Shown: positions 1-7,011, numbered from the stretch's first letter. The stretch is DNA of 44,217 bases from Pseudomonas endophytica (GCF_001411475.1 NZ_LLWH01000160.1:1-44217), one strand, 5' to 3'. Numbers and translations: made by a program. Notes: generated by a model not told the origin, from the sequence alone.

Positions 1-2
1 TT

Positions 3-374
3 GATCCTGAGGGTGATGGCCGCTCAGTGATCAGCCCAAAGAGTGTGTTCACCAGCATCAGCGTTCGTGGTGCTGCAGAAGGTTTTGGCTATCGACCGTC
101 TGCCGACTGGAATCAGGGCGGCCCGCTGATTGAGAAGTACCAAGTGTTGCTTACCCCTCCGAGCAACTTGGTACATCGGAACTTTGGCTCACTCGATAAG
201 CGTAATGGTTGGTATGAGAGTGGCTTTTGGGGCTCCACCATCTTCGGCAAAGAGCGCAAGCATCGTCGTGCGTCGTTCCATCACCCGGACAGCCCGCTAA
301 TCGTTGCCATGCGAGCAATAGCTCAGTTCGAGCTTGGCGACACCCTAAGCGTGCCAAAGGAGTTACTGGCATGA
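3..374 (+). CDS. NinX-like phage protein (DUF2591), 5' end outside window
   Basis: The reading frame is open back to the window edge, so the true start lies before base 1; the GTG at 27 is probably internal. The visible part has the features of the DUF2591/NinX family of lambdoid early-operon proteins: an aromatic-rich 'PSADWNQGGPLIEKY' block in the middle and a C-terminal 'AMRAIAQFELGDTLSVP' block. The molecular function of this family is unknown. The stop overlaps the next start (ATGA), so it belongs to a tightly packed early operon with the nin-type genes that follow. Assignment to the family is from memory of its conserved blocks; only the partial state is certain. Confidence 0.7.
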   Translation, partial: DPEGDGRSVISPKSVFTSISVRGAAEGFGYRPSADWNQGGPLIEKYQVLLTPPSNLVHRNFGSLDKRNGWYESGFWGSTIFGKERKHRRASFHHPDSPLIVAMRAIAQFELGDTLSVPKELLA

Positions 375-895
375 CCGACAATAACGAATTGAAGCGGCTG
401 GCCGATGCTGCAACCCAGGGTGAATGGGCTCATTTCAAGCATGGAGTCATCAAGGGTGGACCCGCGGTTAAATTCGCTAATGGCTCAAGCCAGTGCCAAA
501 TCGCGATGACTGTCGGTGCTGACTGGATGCACGAGGGCGAGCAAGGCGCGAACGCTGATTTCATCGCTGCCGCCAACCCTATCGCAATCAAGGCTCTGAT
601 CGCCGAGAACGAACTGGCCCGCATGCGTATTAAGGAGCTGGATCTGTTGTTCGGTCGCTACATCCTCGCCATGCGCTCATCTCTCATTGAGGAAGAGCAT
701 GGGAAGGGCCCGGCCGCCGCAATGGAGTGGATCTACAACTCGCTGGCTGGTCCGGGAGAGCTGCCTCCAGAAGGTGAGACCGACAGCCAAGCTTACTTTG
801 ATCGCGAGATTGTCGCTGTGGATGATGGAATGCAGGAGGTTATGGCATTCCACGAAGGCCGACGCGCCGCCATAGGCAAGGGTGAGCAGTCATGA
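371..895 (+). CDS. Ead/Ea22-like phage protein
   Basis: A 174-residue protein starting at the ATG that overlaps the previous stop; a longer reading frame exists upstream but overlaps the NinX-like gene completely. The N-terminal 'LKRLADAATQGEWAH' and the central 'NADFIAAANPIAIKALIAENE' are the typical blocks of Ead/Ea22-like proteins, a family of accessory early proteins in lambdoid phages with no known biochemical role. The C-terminal half has no recognisable motif. It is translationally coupled on both sides: ATGA overlaps at 371 and 892. Confidence 0.7.
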   Translation: MTDNNELKRLADAATQGEWAHFKHGVIKGGPAVKFANGSSQCQIAMTVGADWMHEGEQGANADFIAAANPIAIKALIAENELARMRIKELDLLFGRYILAMRSSLIEEEHGKGPAAAMEWIYNSLAGPGELPPEGETDSQAYFDREIVAVDDGMQEVMAFHEGRRAAIGKGEQS

Positions 896-1083
896 TTGAT
901 CCTCGTAGAGTGTTTGTGATCGAGATCGCGCTTTCCATGCTTGAACAGTGGTACTCGACTTGGGAAGGCTTCAAAGATCATCACGACGACACGATTCGCC
1001 GACTTGCTCTGCACGCCAAGACGCGCGGGCTGGTTTATCACGATCGTTGCCTGATTAAGTCAGAGGTGGCTATCCATGGCTGA
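892..1083 (+). CDS. Small hypothetical early phage protein
   Basis: A 63-residue protein whose ATG overlaps the previous stop and whose end overlaps the ninB start by eight bases. It has no signal peptide, membrane segment or motif I recognise. It is kept because start and stop fit the overlapping operon and no longer frame competes here. Function unknown. Confidence 0.55.
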   Translation: MIDPRRVFVIEIALSMLEQWYSTWEGFKDHHDDTIRRLALHAKTRGLVYHDRCLIKSEVAIHG

Positions 1084-1546
1084 CAAAATCTCCGTCAACT
1101 GCCAAGCCAAGCTTTCCGAGGCCATTACTAGCCTGACCACCATGTACCGGGAGAAGAAGTACGTGGTTGTGTCCCTTCGCCCGGGGAAAGACCGCACGCT
1201 TGATCAAAACTCTCTGTGGTTCGGAATGTACAAGCGCATTGCCGAAATGACCCAGATCGGCGACATCGAGGACGCGCGCAAGTACTGCAAATTGCACTTT
1301 GGTGTACAGATCCTGCTGAACGAGGACGAAGACTTCCGTGCTGCCTGGTACCGGACCATGCGCCATCTGAACTACGAGGAAAAGCTCGACCTTATGGGCG
1401 GCAACCCTTTGTTTGGCCCGGATGGCTTCCCGGTAACCCGTCTGTTCAACCGCGCCCAGGGCGTGGCTTACACCGATCGCATCGCCGCCCACTTTACCGA
1501 ATTGGGTGTGGTGTTCACTGACTTGCTGAGCAAGGAGGCCGCATGA
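1076..1546 (+). CDS. ninB: NinB recombination protein
   Basis: A 156-residue protein of the NinB (Orf) family. In lambda, Orf binds single-stranded DNA and SSB and can replace RecFOR in loading recombinase during phage recombination. Visible family features are 'GKDRTLDQNSLWFGMYKRIAEM' near residues 40-60 and the aromatic C-terminal 'FNRAQGVAYTDRIAAHF'. Length is close to lambda NinB (about 146 residues). The location two genes before ninG in an early operon supports the call. It lacks an obvious DWK motif typical of enterobacterial members, as expected for the Pseudomonas branch. Confidence 0.8.
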   Translation: MADKISVNCQAKLSEAITSLTTMYREKKYVVVSLRPGKDRTLDQNSLWFGMYKRIAEMTQIGDIEDARKYCKLHFGVQILLNEDEDFRAAWYRTMRHLNYEEKLDLMGGNPLFGPDGFPVTRLFNRAQGVAYTDRIAAHFTELGVVFTDLLSKEAA

Positions 1547-1764
1547 CCACTCTTGAAGAAATCAGCCTATGCCCGAAAGCAAACCGCCAGTTCTGGAGTG
1601 ATCGTGCGCGATTCAACCTTGCGTGCTCTCGCTATGTCGGTGCTGGCCCGGCAGATATCCGGCTTGAGCGCGCAGCTTTTCGCCGGAATATGGCTCACCG
1701 CCGAGCGCAAACCTATCTCGACTTCCCGCGTGGGCAATTGGAAATGTTCGTGGAGGCCGCATGA
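1543..1764 (+). CDS. Hypothetical early phage protein
   Basis: A 73-residue Arg-rich protein. ATGA overlaps link it to ninB at the start and to ninG at the end, which favours this frame over the alternative frame starting ten bases later. No motif or membrane segment is visible. Small uncharacterised proteins are common between ninB and ninG; function unknown. Confidence 0.55.
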   Translation: MTTLEEISLCPKANRQFWSDRARFNLACSRYVGAGPADIRLERAAFRRNMAHRRAQTYLDFPRGQLEMFVEAA

Positions 1765-2363
1765 CGATCGAGCGTAAGCAGCCCAAACCCAAGAAATGCC
1801 GAGTCGAGACGTGCAGGGTCTCATTCGTCCCTGCACGCCTCGGCCAGTCGGTATGCAGCCCAGCCTGCGCAATCATCGACGCACCTCGCTACCAAGAGAA
1901 GGCCCGCAAGTCGCTCGCTCAGATTGAGCGCAAAGAAATCAAGGTTCGAAAGGCGAAGCTGAAGAGCAGGGCGGACCATCTGCGCGAGGCTCAAGCCGCG
2001 GTTAACCAATATGTGCGCCTGCGTGATGCCGACCTTCCGTGCATCAGCTGTGATTCAACTCCGAACGACAGCGACCTCATGACCGGGAGCCGCTGGGATT
2101 CGGGGCACTATCGCTCTGTTGGCTCTTGCCCAGAACTGCGCTTTGAGCCGCTGAACATTCATCGCCAGTGCGTGAAGTGCAATCGCAACTTATCCGGAAA
2201 TACCGTGGAGTACCGCACCCGCTTGGTGCTGCGTATCGGCTCCGACAAAGTGACTTGGCTGGAAGGTCCACATCCTGCGCGCAAGTACACCATCGAAGAG
2301 ATCAAGGCCATCAAGGCCGAGTACCGGGAAAAAACAAGAGAGTTGAAGAGGGCGGCAGCATGA
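1761..2363 (+). CDS. ninG: NinG recombination protein
   Basis: A 200-residue protein of the NinG (Rap) family. Lambda Rap is a structure-specific nuclease that cuts branched recombination intermediates. It shows the family's zinc-ligand pairs: two Cys in 'CRVETC' near the N terminus, a second pair in 'SVCSPAC', then 'CISC' and 'HRQCVKCN' with the 'NRNLSGN' block. The Lys/Arg-rich helix around residues 45-75 and the C-terminal 'KYTIEEIKAIKAEYREK' helix are also typical. It overlaps the genes on both sides by four bases. Length matches lambda Rap (204 residues). Confidence 0.88.
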   Translation: MTIERKQPKPKKCRVETCRVSFVPARLGQSVCSPACAIIDAPRYQEKARKSLAQIERKEIKVRKAKLKSRADHLREAQAAVNQYVRLRDADLPCISCDSTPNDSDLMTGSRWDSGHYRSVGSCPELRFEPLNIHRQCVKCNRNLSGNTVEYRTRLVLRIGSDKVTWLEGPHPARKYTIEEIKAIKAEYREKTRELKRAAA

Positions 2364-2704
2364 TCGAACCCATCAAGATGAACCCTTGTCCGTTCTGCGA
2401 AGGGCCACCCTGCATCACTGCGCGCAACTGGATCACCAAGGAAGAGTTGGGCGAGGGGCACAAGCAGAACGAAGACTGCGACGAAGCCTACGAGGCGCAT
2501 GTCTGGTGTCATGACTGTGGCGCCCAAGGCCCAAACATCAATACATGCTCGCTTGGCACCTTTGAGCAAATCTACGACCTCGAGGTAGCTGACGTGATGC
2601 GGATCGCGATTGAGCGTTGGAACGACCGACACAACCGGGCTCGCAACTGCTATGACGCGGGCGAAAACAAGGGTTTGAACACCTGGCCGAGGGCGGAAGC
2701 ATGA
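2360..2704 (+). CDS. Lar-type restriction alleviation / zinc-ribbon protein
   Basis: A 114-residue protein; the ATG overlapping the ninG stop is the natural start although the frame is open upstream. A zinc ribbon is visible: CPFC at residues 10-13 and CHDC at 50-53, followed by an Ala/Gly-rich turn and a 'AIERWNDRH' helix, the usual end of the Lar fold. Rac-prophage Lar relieves restriction by type I systems; most phage relatives are untested. The inference is that it may help incoming or replicating phage DNA, but the sequence alone shows only the fold. Confidence 0.68.
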   Translation: MIEPIKMNPCPFCEGPPCITARNWITKEELGEGHKQNEDCDEAYEAHVWCHDCGAQGPNINTCSLGTFEQIYDLEVADVMRIAIERWNDRHNRARNCYDAGENKGLNTWPRAEA

Positions 2705-3246
2705 CCTATCGCAACGTTATTTCAGCAGTAGTTCGGGCGCTTGCTGCCGAGACTATCAGTTCCGCCGGCGGCTGCGACTTCGAGCCCAAGGTGCAATGCG
2801 TCAAGCAGAAGGGGGAGATCGTCGGCAAGGAGGCGTCGTTTCTCCAAGACTGCTGGGTATTCGGTCGGCTGCACAAGGCACTTACCCCGGCGCACTGGCG
2901 GGCACTCGTGGCGAAGTACTCGACGCATCAGGAGCGCAAGCATGGCGCGATACTGGAGCTGCTTAACTCGGTGAAGACACCTGCGCCGAAACGCTTCCGG
3001 GAATGCGCGGTGTTGACTTGGGCCATTCCTCAAGTTGCCGGTGCCGAGGGCAAGCGTTCTGCCGCAGTGCTGCCAGCCGCTTGGTACGACATCACCAATT
3101 GGGGCAACGACGGTAAGCCAGAATCAACTCGGTATCGGTGGCGCTCGGGAATCCGCAAGACGCTGGATGACCAAGTGAACGATGCGCTCACTGCCGCTCA
3201 GGAACTGCTCGACGCTGAGGGATTAATCGAGAGTTGCGCGGCGTAG
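2701..3246 (+). CDS. Unknown early-operon protein in the late-antiterminator (Q) position
   Basis: A 181-residue basic protein, last gene of the overlapping early operon. I do not recognise a characterised domain. It has a Trp-rich core ('DCWVFGRL', 'LTPAHWRALVAKYSTH', 'VLTWAIPQ', 'PAAWYDITNW') and a charged C terminus. Its position is where lambdoid phages keep Q: directly after the nin genes and directly before a candidate late promoter with an immediate terminator (3257-3352). The numerous terminators inside the downstream late genes require an antiterminator, and this is the best candidate in the window. Function is inferred from context only. Confidence 0.5.
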   Translation: MTYRNVISAVVRALAAETISSAGGCDFEPKVQCVKQKGEIVGKEASFLQDCWVFGRLHKALTPAHWRALVAKYSTHQERKHGAILELLNSVKTPAPKRFRECAVLTWAIPQVAGAEGKRSAAVLPAAWYDITNWGNDGKPESTRYRWRSGIRKTLDDQVNDALTAAQELLDAEGLIESCAA

Positions 3247-3256
3247 CAAAAAGCCA

Positions 3257-3285
3257 TTGCAATGAGTGAGAAAGTGAGAGAGTAT
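3257..3285 (+). promoter_or_regulatory. Candidate late promoter (pR'-like)
   Basis: TTGCAA (3257-3262), a 17-base spacer and GAGTAT (3280-3285). The -35 box is good and the -10 box weak (3 of 6). A perfect terminator starts about 40 bases after the predicted start of transcription, reproducing the pR'-tR' arrangement on which lambdoid Q proteins act. Confidence 0.35.
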
Positions 3286-3327
3286 TTGTGCATCCTGTCG
3301 ATCTTGCGCGTTGAGGTTGCACAGTAG

Positions 3328-3352
3328 AGCCCGACATGAAGTCGGGCTTTTT
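3328..3352 (+). terminator. Intrinsic terminator (tR'-like)
   Basis: Eight-base perfect stem AGCCCGAC / GTCGGGCT, five-base loop, then a run of T. It lies between the early operon and the first late gene, so late transcription must read through it. Confidence 0.8.
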
Positions 3353-3370
3353 CATTTAAGGCGTAGGAAG

Positions 3371-3628
3371 ATGCGAAACCTCTTTTTTCTCGGATTGTTG
3401 CTGTCGCCCTTTTCGTTTGCCGACCTGATTGAGCCCTCGCACGATTGCAATCAGCCGGACATACCATACGAGTTTGAAGATCAGTATGAGCGAGATCAAT
3501 TTCAGGTCGATGTTGAAGAATACAAAACGTGCATTACTGAATTTGTAGAAGAGCAGCAAGACGCAATCCGGAAGCACAAGTCAGCGGCCGATGATGCTAT
3601 TGACGAATGGAACGCGTTCAGCAGGTAG
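3371..3628 (+). CDS. Small secreted phage protein
   Basis: An 85-residue protein from the ATG at 3371, which follows a purine-rich ribosome site (GTAGGAAG); an in-frame start 60 bases upstream has none. The first 17 residues form a signal peptide (MRNLFF + LLL core + SFA) with likely cleavage before DLIEP. The mature part is acidic, helical and has two Cys, suggesting a disulphide in the periplasm. It sits just after the candidate late-leader terminator and ends before another terminator, so it is a single-gene insert in the late region. Function unknown; a periplasmic role in superinfection exclusion or lysis timing is possible but unproven. Confidence 0.65.
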   Translation: MRNLFFLGLLLSPFSFADLIEPSHDCNQPDIPYEFEDQYERDQFQVDVEEYKTCITEFVEEQQDAIRKHKSAADDAIDEWNAFSR

Positions 3629-3653
3629 ATTTTAAATCTCTGTTCATTCTCTT

Positions 3654-3680
3654 AGCCCGGCCATCGCGCTGGGTTTTTTT
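3654..3680 (+). terminator. Intrinsic terminator after the secreted-protein gene
   Basis: GC-rich hairpin AGCCCGGC / GCGCTGGGTT with two wobble pairs, followed by seven T. It stands between the secreted-protein gene and the convergent hicB gene. Confidence 0.65.
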
Positions 3681-3741
3681 CGTTCTCGGTCCCACCACAG
3701 CGATTGCTCCGAGCTGGAAGTGCTGCTAGGTCTGAACTGAA

Positions 3742-4167
3742 TCAAGCGGCGCTTACTACCACTTCAAGGCGTTTTCCGAGCGCGGCCAAGGCTTTCTCTA
3801 TCGCCTCCATCTTAGATGTATGCAGAAAGTCGACCAACCGATCCCCTTGAGTCTGAGCCAGCCCCAGCAATCGGCACAGATCGGCCTTGCGCATACCCCT
3901 CGAGATCATCTCGTTCCACAGAAATATTTTTGCCACCGTAACGGCTGGCAGGTGGATCACGTGTTCGCCAGGCTGTGGCGCTGATGCTTCTGGAATGGCG
4001 CGGCGCTGTTCCACGTAAAGGGAAAGAGCGCTTTCAATGCCGTCTACGGCTTCGCGCATGCCATGTTCTTTATCGTCGCCATAGCTGTTCACTTCTGGCA
4101 GATCGCGGCAGAACACTGCTAGGCCTGGCGTGCTGTCTTGCTCAAAACGGATTGCATAGTCGTACAT
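3742..4167 (-). CDS. hicB: HicB-family antitoxin
   Basis: A 141-residue HicB protein starting at the ATG at 4167, preceded by GGGAG; a GTG two codons earlier is less well placed. The N-terminal half ('YDYAIRFEQD...PGLAVFCRDLPEV..YGDD...A..GIESALSLYVEQ') is the degenerate RNase H-like fold that binds HicA. The C-terminal part ('ISRGMRKADLCRLLGLAQTQGDRLVDF') is a Cro-like helix-turn-helix used for DNA binding and autoregulation. It lies 52 bases downstream of hicA in the same transcript and neutralises that toxin. The pair is transcribed against the phage late genes. Confidence 0.9.
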   Translation of the reverse strand: MYDYAIRFEQDSTPGLAVFCRDLPEVNSYGDDKEHGMREAVDGIESALSLYVEQRRAIPEASAPQPGEHVIHLPAVTVAKIFLWNEMISRGMRKADLCRLLGLAQTQGDRLVDFLHTSKMEAIEKALAALGKRLEVVVSAA

Positions 4168-4219
4168 GGTCACTCCCTAGAGGTGATTGTTCAGCGTTCA
4201 GATGGGGTGAAGGGGGCTC

Positions 4220-4399
4220 TTAGAGCCCCAGTTGTTTAATAATCGCCTTGCGGGTCGGTTCTGGCATTTCCTTGCTACCGTGATCCGCGAAGGTTGTCCT
4301 GTTGCCGTTTGGGGCGGTGACTTTGAAGTGGCTTCCTTTGCCTGCTTCGAAGGTCACCCCTTGGGCCTTCAACCATCGTCTGAACTCGCTGAACTTCAT
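4220..4399 (-). CDS. hicA: HicA-family mRNA interferase toxin
   Basis: A 59-residue HicA toxin, a ribosome-independent mRNA-cleaving enzyme with a double-stranded-RNA-binding-like fold. The catalytic His is visible in 'GKGSHFKV' (residue 24), followed by 'TFADHGSKEMPEPTRKAIIKQLGL', the classic HicA end. The start is ATG 4399, preceded by GAGGCGAGG; an upstream in-frame ATG at 4429 lies inside the -10 box of the promoter and cannot be in that transcript. It is the first gene of the hicAB operon. In a prophage such a pair can stabilise the element or act in abortive infection. Confidence 0.9.
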   Translation of the reverse strand: MKFSEFRRWLKAQGVTFEAGKGSHFKVTAPNGNRTTFADHGSKEMPEPTRKAIIKQLGL

Positions 4400-4427
4400 C
4401 ACCTCGCCTCGTTGTTTGGATGAGTCC

Positions 4428-4465
4428 ATTATACAACGATTTTGTGGTAATACAACAAATTTGTT
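4428..4465 (-). promoter_or_regulatory. hicAB promoter and operator
   Basis: On the minus strand: TTGTAT (4455-4450), 16-base spacer and a perfect TATAAT (4433-4428). ATACAAC occurs twice on the plus strand (4431-4437, 4450-4456). A perfect 12-base palindrome AACAAATTTGTT (4454-4465) overlaps the -35 box and is a likely HicB operator. Confidence 0.65.
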
Positions 4466-4486
4466 TTATTTTAACTTGGAGTGACG

Positions 4487-4858
4487 ATGGATCCTACTGA
4501 CCTCGGCCCAGGCACAGCCACCTGGCTGGGCGGTACTGGAACCGTATTGCTTGGTGCCTTTCTGTGGCTGCGCAAGTTTTTGTCTAAGGACGCAACTGAT
4601 CGGGCTATGGACAGCGCAGATATTGGAACGCTGACGCGCCTGAACGAGCTTCTGAATCAAGAGCGCGCAGCCCGCAAAGAAGCGGAGGCCCGAGCTGACC
4701 AATTTGCAAAAGAGCGGAATGAGTTGGCCGCAGCCGTTGGCCGGATGGAAGGGAAGATTGAAGCGCTGACCAGCCAAGTAGCTCAGCTCACCGATCGAGT
4801 GACGCAACAGAGCGACGAAATCAACCGGCTGCGTACCAAATTGGGAGGTATTGCCTGA
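4487..4858 (+). CDS. One-span membrane protein with coiled coil (holin candidate)
   Basis: A 123-residue protein from ATG 4487 (GGAG six bases upstream). One hydrophobic segment lies near the N terminus ('TWLGGTGTVLLGAFLWLRKFL'), followed by a long heptad-rich coiled coil rich in Glu, Arg and Gln to the end. It overlaps the next, similar gene by one base. Position near the late promoter and the paired membrane proteins suggest a lysis role (holin or holin regulator), but no classical holin family is recognised. It could also be another membrane-anchored phage protein. Confidence 0.55.
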   Translation: MDPTDLGPGTATWLGGTGTVLLGAFLWLRKFLSKDATDRAMDSADIGTLTRLNELLNQERAARKEAEARADQFAKERNELAAAVGRMEGKIEALTSQVAQLTDRVTQQSDEINRLRTKLGGIA

Positions 4859-5175
4859 TGGACAGATGCGCTTTGGAGTTTATCGCTCGCCGCTGGTGGC
4901 GCCGGACTGAGGTCTGGGCCATTGCTGTTGTACTGGTATGCGGTGGTGCTGTTTTGGGTTATCAGGCCGCGTACTGGTATCTCGCCGAGAACCAGAACAG
5001 CCAAGTACAGGACATCCGCAAGGCTTACGACGCGGCCATGACTGAGCGGGATAAGCGCCTTGAGGAGCTGACTCGCCAGACCGGCACGGCAGCTGATAAG
5101 GCATCGAAGGCCGCAACCACTGCCGCCAAAGCTGCCGACAAGGCGGATGAAGCCCTCAACCGGGTTTCGCAGTAA
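4858..5175 (+). CDS. Second one-span membrane protein with Ala/Lys coiled coil (holin candidate)
   Basis: A 105-residue protein whose start overlaps the previous stop (TGATG), implying coupled translation. Residues 20-42 form a transmembrane helix ('EVWAIAVVLVCGGAVLGYQAAYWYL') after a basic N terminus with two Trp. The rest is a soluble Ala/Lys/Asp helix. Topology parallels the previous gene, so the two may work as a pair in the inner membrane. Lysis role is inferred from context; the endolysin and spanins lie 29 kb away at the other end of the late region. Confidence 0.5.
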   Translation: MDRCALEFIARRWWRRTEVWAIAVVLVCGGAVLGYQAAYWYLAENQNSQVQDIRKAYDAAMTERDKRLEELTRQTGTAADKASKAATTAAKAADKADEALNRVSQ

Positions 5176-5218
5176 CCCGCGCCACATTTTCGAATGCGCC
5201 AAATCTTGGAGAAAGGCC

Positions 5219-5689
5219 ATGACTCAGCAATTTATCGGCACCAAAATCATTCTGGCCGTGGCAATGACTCGGCTGGCTTACAACGACTATCGCGGCTGGG
5301 CGCTACCTGCTGACGAGAATGGCGACGACGCGGGGTATCTCGTCGAATACACCGACGGCGGCTCGCCAAACCATGCAGATCACGCCGGCTACATCAGTTG
5401 GTCGCCAAAGGAGCAGTTCGATAACGCCTACCGTCAAACCAGCGGCATGAGCTTCGGTCTCGCCATTGAGGCGCTGAAGCTGGGCAAGCGCGTTGAACGG
5501 GCAAGTTGGAACGGGAAGGGTATGTGGTTGAAGTTGGTTCCCGAAGAACTTGCCGAAGCGATCTCGTTTCAGCATGAGGCATTACGACCACTCCCGTGGA
5601 TCGGCATGAAGACTGCCGATCAATGCTTTGTTCCGTGGCTGGCCTCGCAAACAGACGTGCTCGCTGATGATTGGCAGCTAGTGGAGTAA
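5219..5689 (+). CDS. Tad2-like (DUF2829) protein with N-terminal extension
   Basis: A 156-residue protein starting at ATG 5219 behind GAGAAAGG. Residues 77-156 match the DUF2829 domain: 'SFGLAIEALKLGKRVERASWNGKGMWLKLV', then 'PWIGMKTADQCFVPWLASQTDVLADDWQLV'. Phage proteins of this domain include Tad2, which sequesters the cyclic ADP-ribose-type signal of Thoeris defence. Residues 1-76 are an extra domain ('FIGTKIILAV.MT...Y..YRGW.LP.DEN..D.GYLVEY...GGSPNH..H.GYISWSPKEQF') frequent in phage proteins but uncharacterised. Role as an anti-defence signal sponge is family-based inference; the signal it would bind cannot be read from sequence. Confidence 0.75.
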   Translation: MTQQFIGTKIILAVAMTRLAYNDYRGWALPADENGDDAGYLVEYTDGGSPNHADHAGYISWSPKEQFDNAYRQTSGMSFGLAIEALKLGKRVERASWNGKGMWLKLVPEELAEAISFQHEALRPLPWIGMKTADQCFVPWLASQTDVLADDWQLVE

Positions 5690-5694
5690 GCGCT

Positions 5695-5817
5695 ATGGGT
5701 GGTTCAGATATCCAAGGTGCTTTCATCATTATCTGTGGTGTCTGCGCCGTCAGTGGTTGGGTAGTGATTGAAAGCCTGATCTGGATCTTCTCTCACTTCC
5801 GGGTGGTGCTTGCATGA
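5695..5817 (+). CDS. 40-residue single-span membrane protein
   Basis: A short gene, ATG at 5695 to TGA at 5817, beginning five bases after the Tad2-like gene stops. The translated product is almost wholly one hydrophobic helix ('GAFIIICGVCAVSGWVVIESLIWIF') with a short basic tail. Too short for a known domain. Its size, topology and place beside two other one-span proteins make it another lysis-cassette candidate (small holin or pinholin-like), but it could be a membrane peptide of other function. Confidence 0.45.
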   Translation: MGGSDIQGAFIIICGVCAVSGWVVIESLIWIFSHFRVVLA

Positions 5818-5919
5818 GCGATCAACCAGGCGAACACGGCGGCCACTACTAGGGTAAAGGTCGTGTTCAGCCGTGTTTAATCATCTGATATGAAGACTGG
5901 CATTACCTCGGAGAATTGT

Positions 5920-6306
5920 TTACTGCTTGGCGATGTATTCCTCTAGATTGTAGAGCATATAGGAGAGCTCTCCTGCAACGTCATACAGGCCGCTAACCCA
6001 GTTTGTTGTTCTTGGGTTGGCATTTATAGCAAGACTAAATCTTGCGGCAGCCTTGCGAATGGCGGGCTCAAAGAAAGCGCTTTCTAGCTCGCTCAATGGT
6101 TCTCTTTTCCTAGAGAGGGTCCCATTTTTAGCAGCAGCTTTTATTTCTTCCTTCGCTGATCTGAGACGAGCCTGAAGCAGAGCGACTTCGTCGTCTGAAA
6201 AGCGTCTCTTATCTCCTGTGTCTCTCATTAGTCCGTCAATATTTTCATGCAGGCGACGTAGTTCGTTGGCAATTAGTTGGGCTTCATGCAGTTCAGCAGC
6301 GTCCAT
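5920..6306 (-). CDS. Reverse-strand unknown helical protein (cargo gene)
   Basis: A 128-residue protein with a good ribosome site (AGGAG nine bases before ATG). It is mostly helical: a long charged coiled-coil-like segment (residues 1-75) and a C-terminal part with 'NWVSGLYDVAGELSYMLYNLEEYI'. No signal peptide, membrane helix or known motif. It is transcribed against the late genes and its codon use is more AT-rich than theirs, marks of a moron gene. It lies between a Tad2-like anti-defence candidate and the packaging region. Function unknown. Confidence 0.55.
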   Translation of the reverse strand: MDAAELHEAQLIANELRRLHENIDGLMRDTGDKRRFSDDEVALLQARLRSAKEEIKAAAKNGTLSRKREPLSELESAFFEPAIRKAAARFSLAINANPRTTNWVSGLYDVAGELSYMLYNLEEYIAKQ

Positions 6307-6378
6307 TGATGTCGGCTCCTAATTTGTTTATCTATTAACTTGCGGCAACGAGCCACTATTTCAAGCTCAAGGTGACCC

Positions 6379-7011
6379 ATGGACAGGCCATACCCTCCAT
6401 CGTCATTGATCGAGCTGTCAGAGCTTTCTGACTTCGGCATACGCCTGACACCAGCTCCGGAAGTATGGGACTGGCTCCAAGCCGAGATCCTCGACGACAC
6501 CGGCAGCATTCACAACCCAGACCACGCCCACCTCCTGGATGCAGACATCCGGATCATGTGGGCGTCATCTAGCTTTGAGAAGCAAGGCCGAACGGTTCTG
6601 GGTCAGGCTGAACAAGTAGCGTTCCGCGCCGGTGGTTGGCAGAAAGCCCGTATGGAGCAACAGATGCGTGATTGGTTCGGCGATGTGCCGGCTTTCATCA
6701 TCACGTTAGCTGCCGACTACTGCTCCCAGTGCAGCGACACCGACTTCTGTGCCTTGGTCGAGCATGAGCTGATGCATATCGCTCAAGCTCGCGATCAATA
6801 CGGGCAGCCAAAATTTACGAAAGATGGAATGCCGAAGCTGGAGCTGCGAGGCCATGACGTCAGTGAGTTCGTAGCCATCGTTGAGCGATACGGTGTTGGT
6901 GCGCCAGATAGCGATGTTGCCCGAATGGTCGAAGCGGCCAAAAAACCACCATCTGTTAACCGCGCCTCGATAGCGAGTGCGTGCGGTACTTGCTTGCTGA
7001 GGGCTGTGTAG
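6379..7011 (+). CDS. Phage metallopeptidase-domain protein with exchanged 3' end
   Basis: A 210-residue protein with a zinc-peptidase signature EHELMH around residue 136 and an upstream 'LGQAEQVAFRAGGWQ...RDWFGDVPAFIITLAADYC' block, matching the putative phage metallopeptidase domain found in Pseudomonas and lambdoid phages near the terminase genes. The natural substrate is unknown. The last 14 codons (6970-7011, SIASACGTCLLRAV) reappear in altered form at 7537-7578, after an inserted homing-endonuclease gene whose GTG start overlaps this stop. The protein is probably complete but with a terminus supplied by the mobile gene. Confidence 0.75.
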   Translation: MDRPYPPSSLIELSELSDFGIRLTPAPEVWDWLQAEILDDTGSIHNPDHAHLLDADIRIMWASSSFEKQGRTVLGQAEQVAFRAGGWQKARMEQQMRDWFGDVPAFIITLAADYCSQCSDTDFCALVEHELMHIAQARDQYGQPKFTKDGMPKLELRGHDVSEFVAIVERYGVGAPDSDVARMVEAAKKPPSVNRASIASACGTCLLRAV

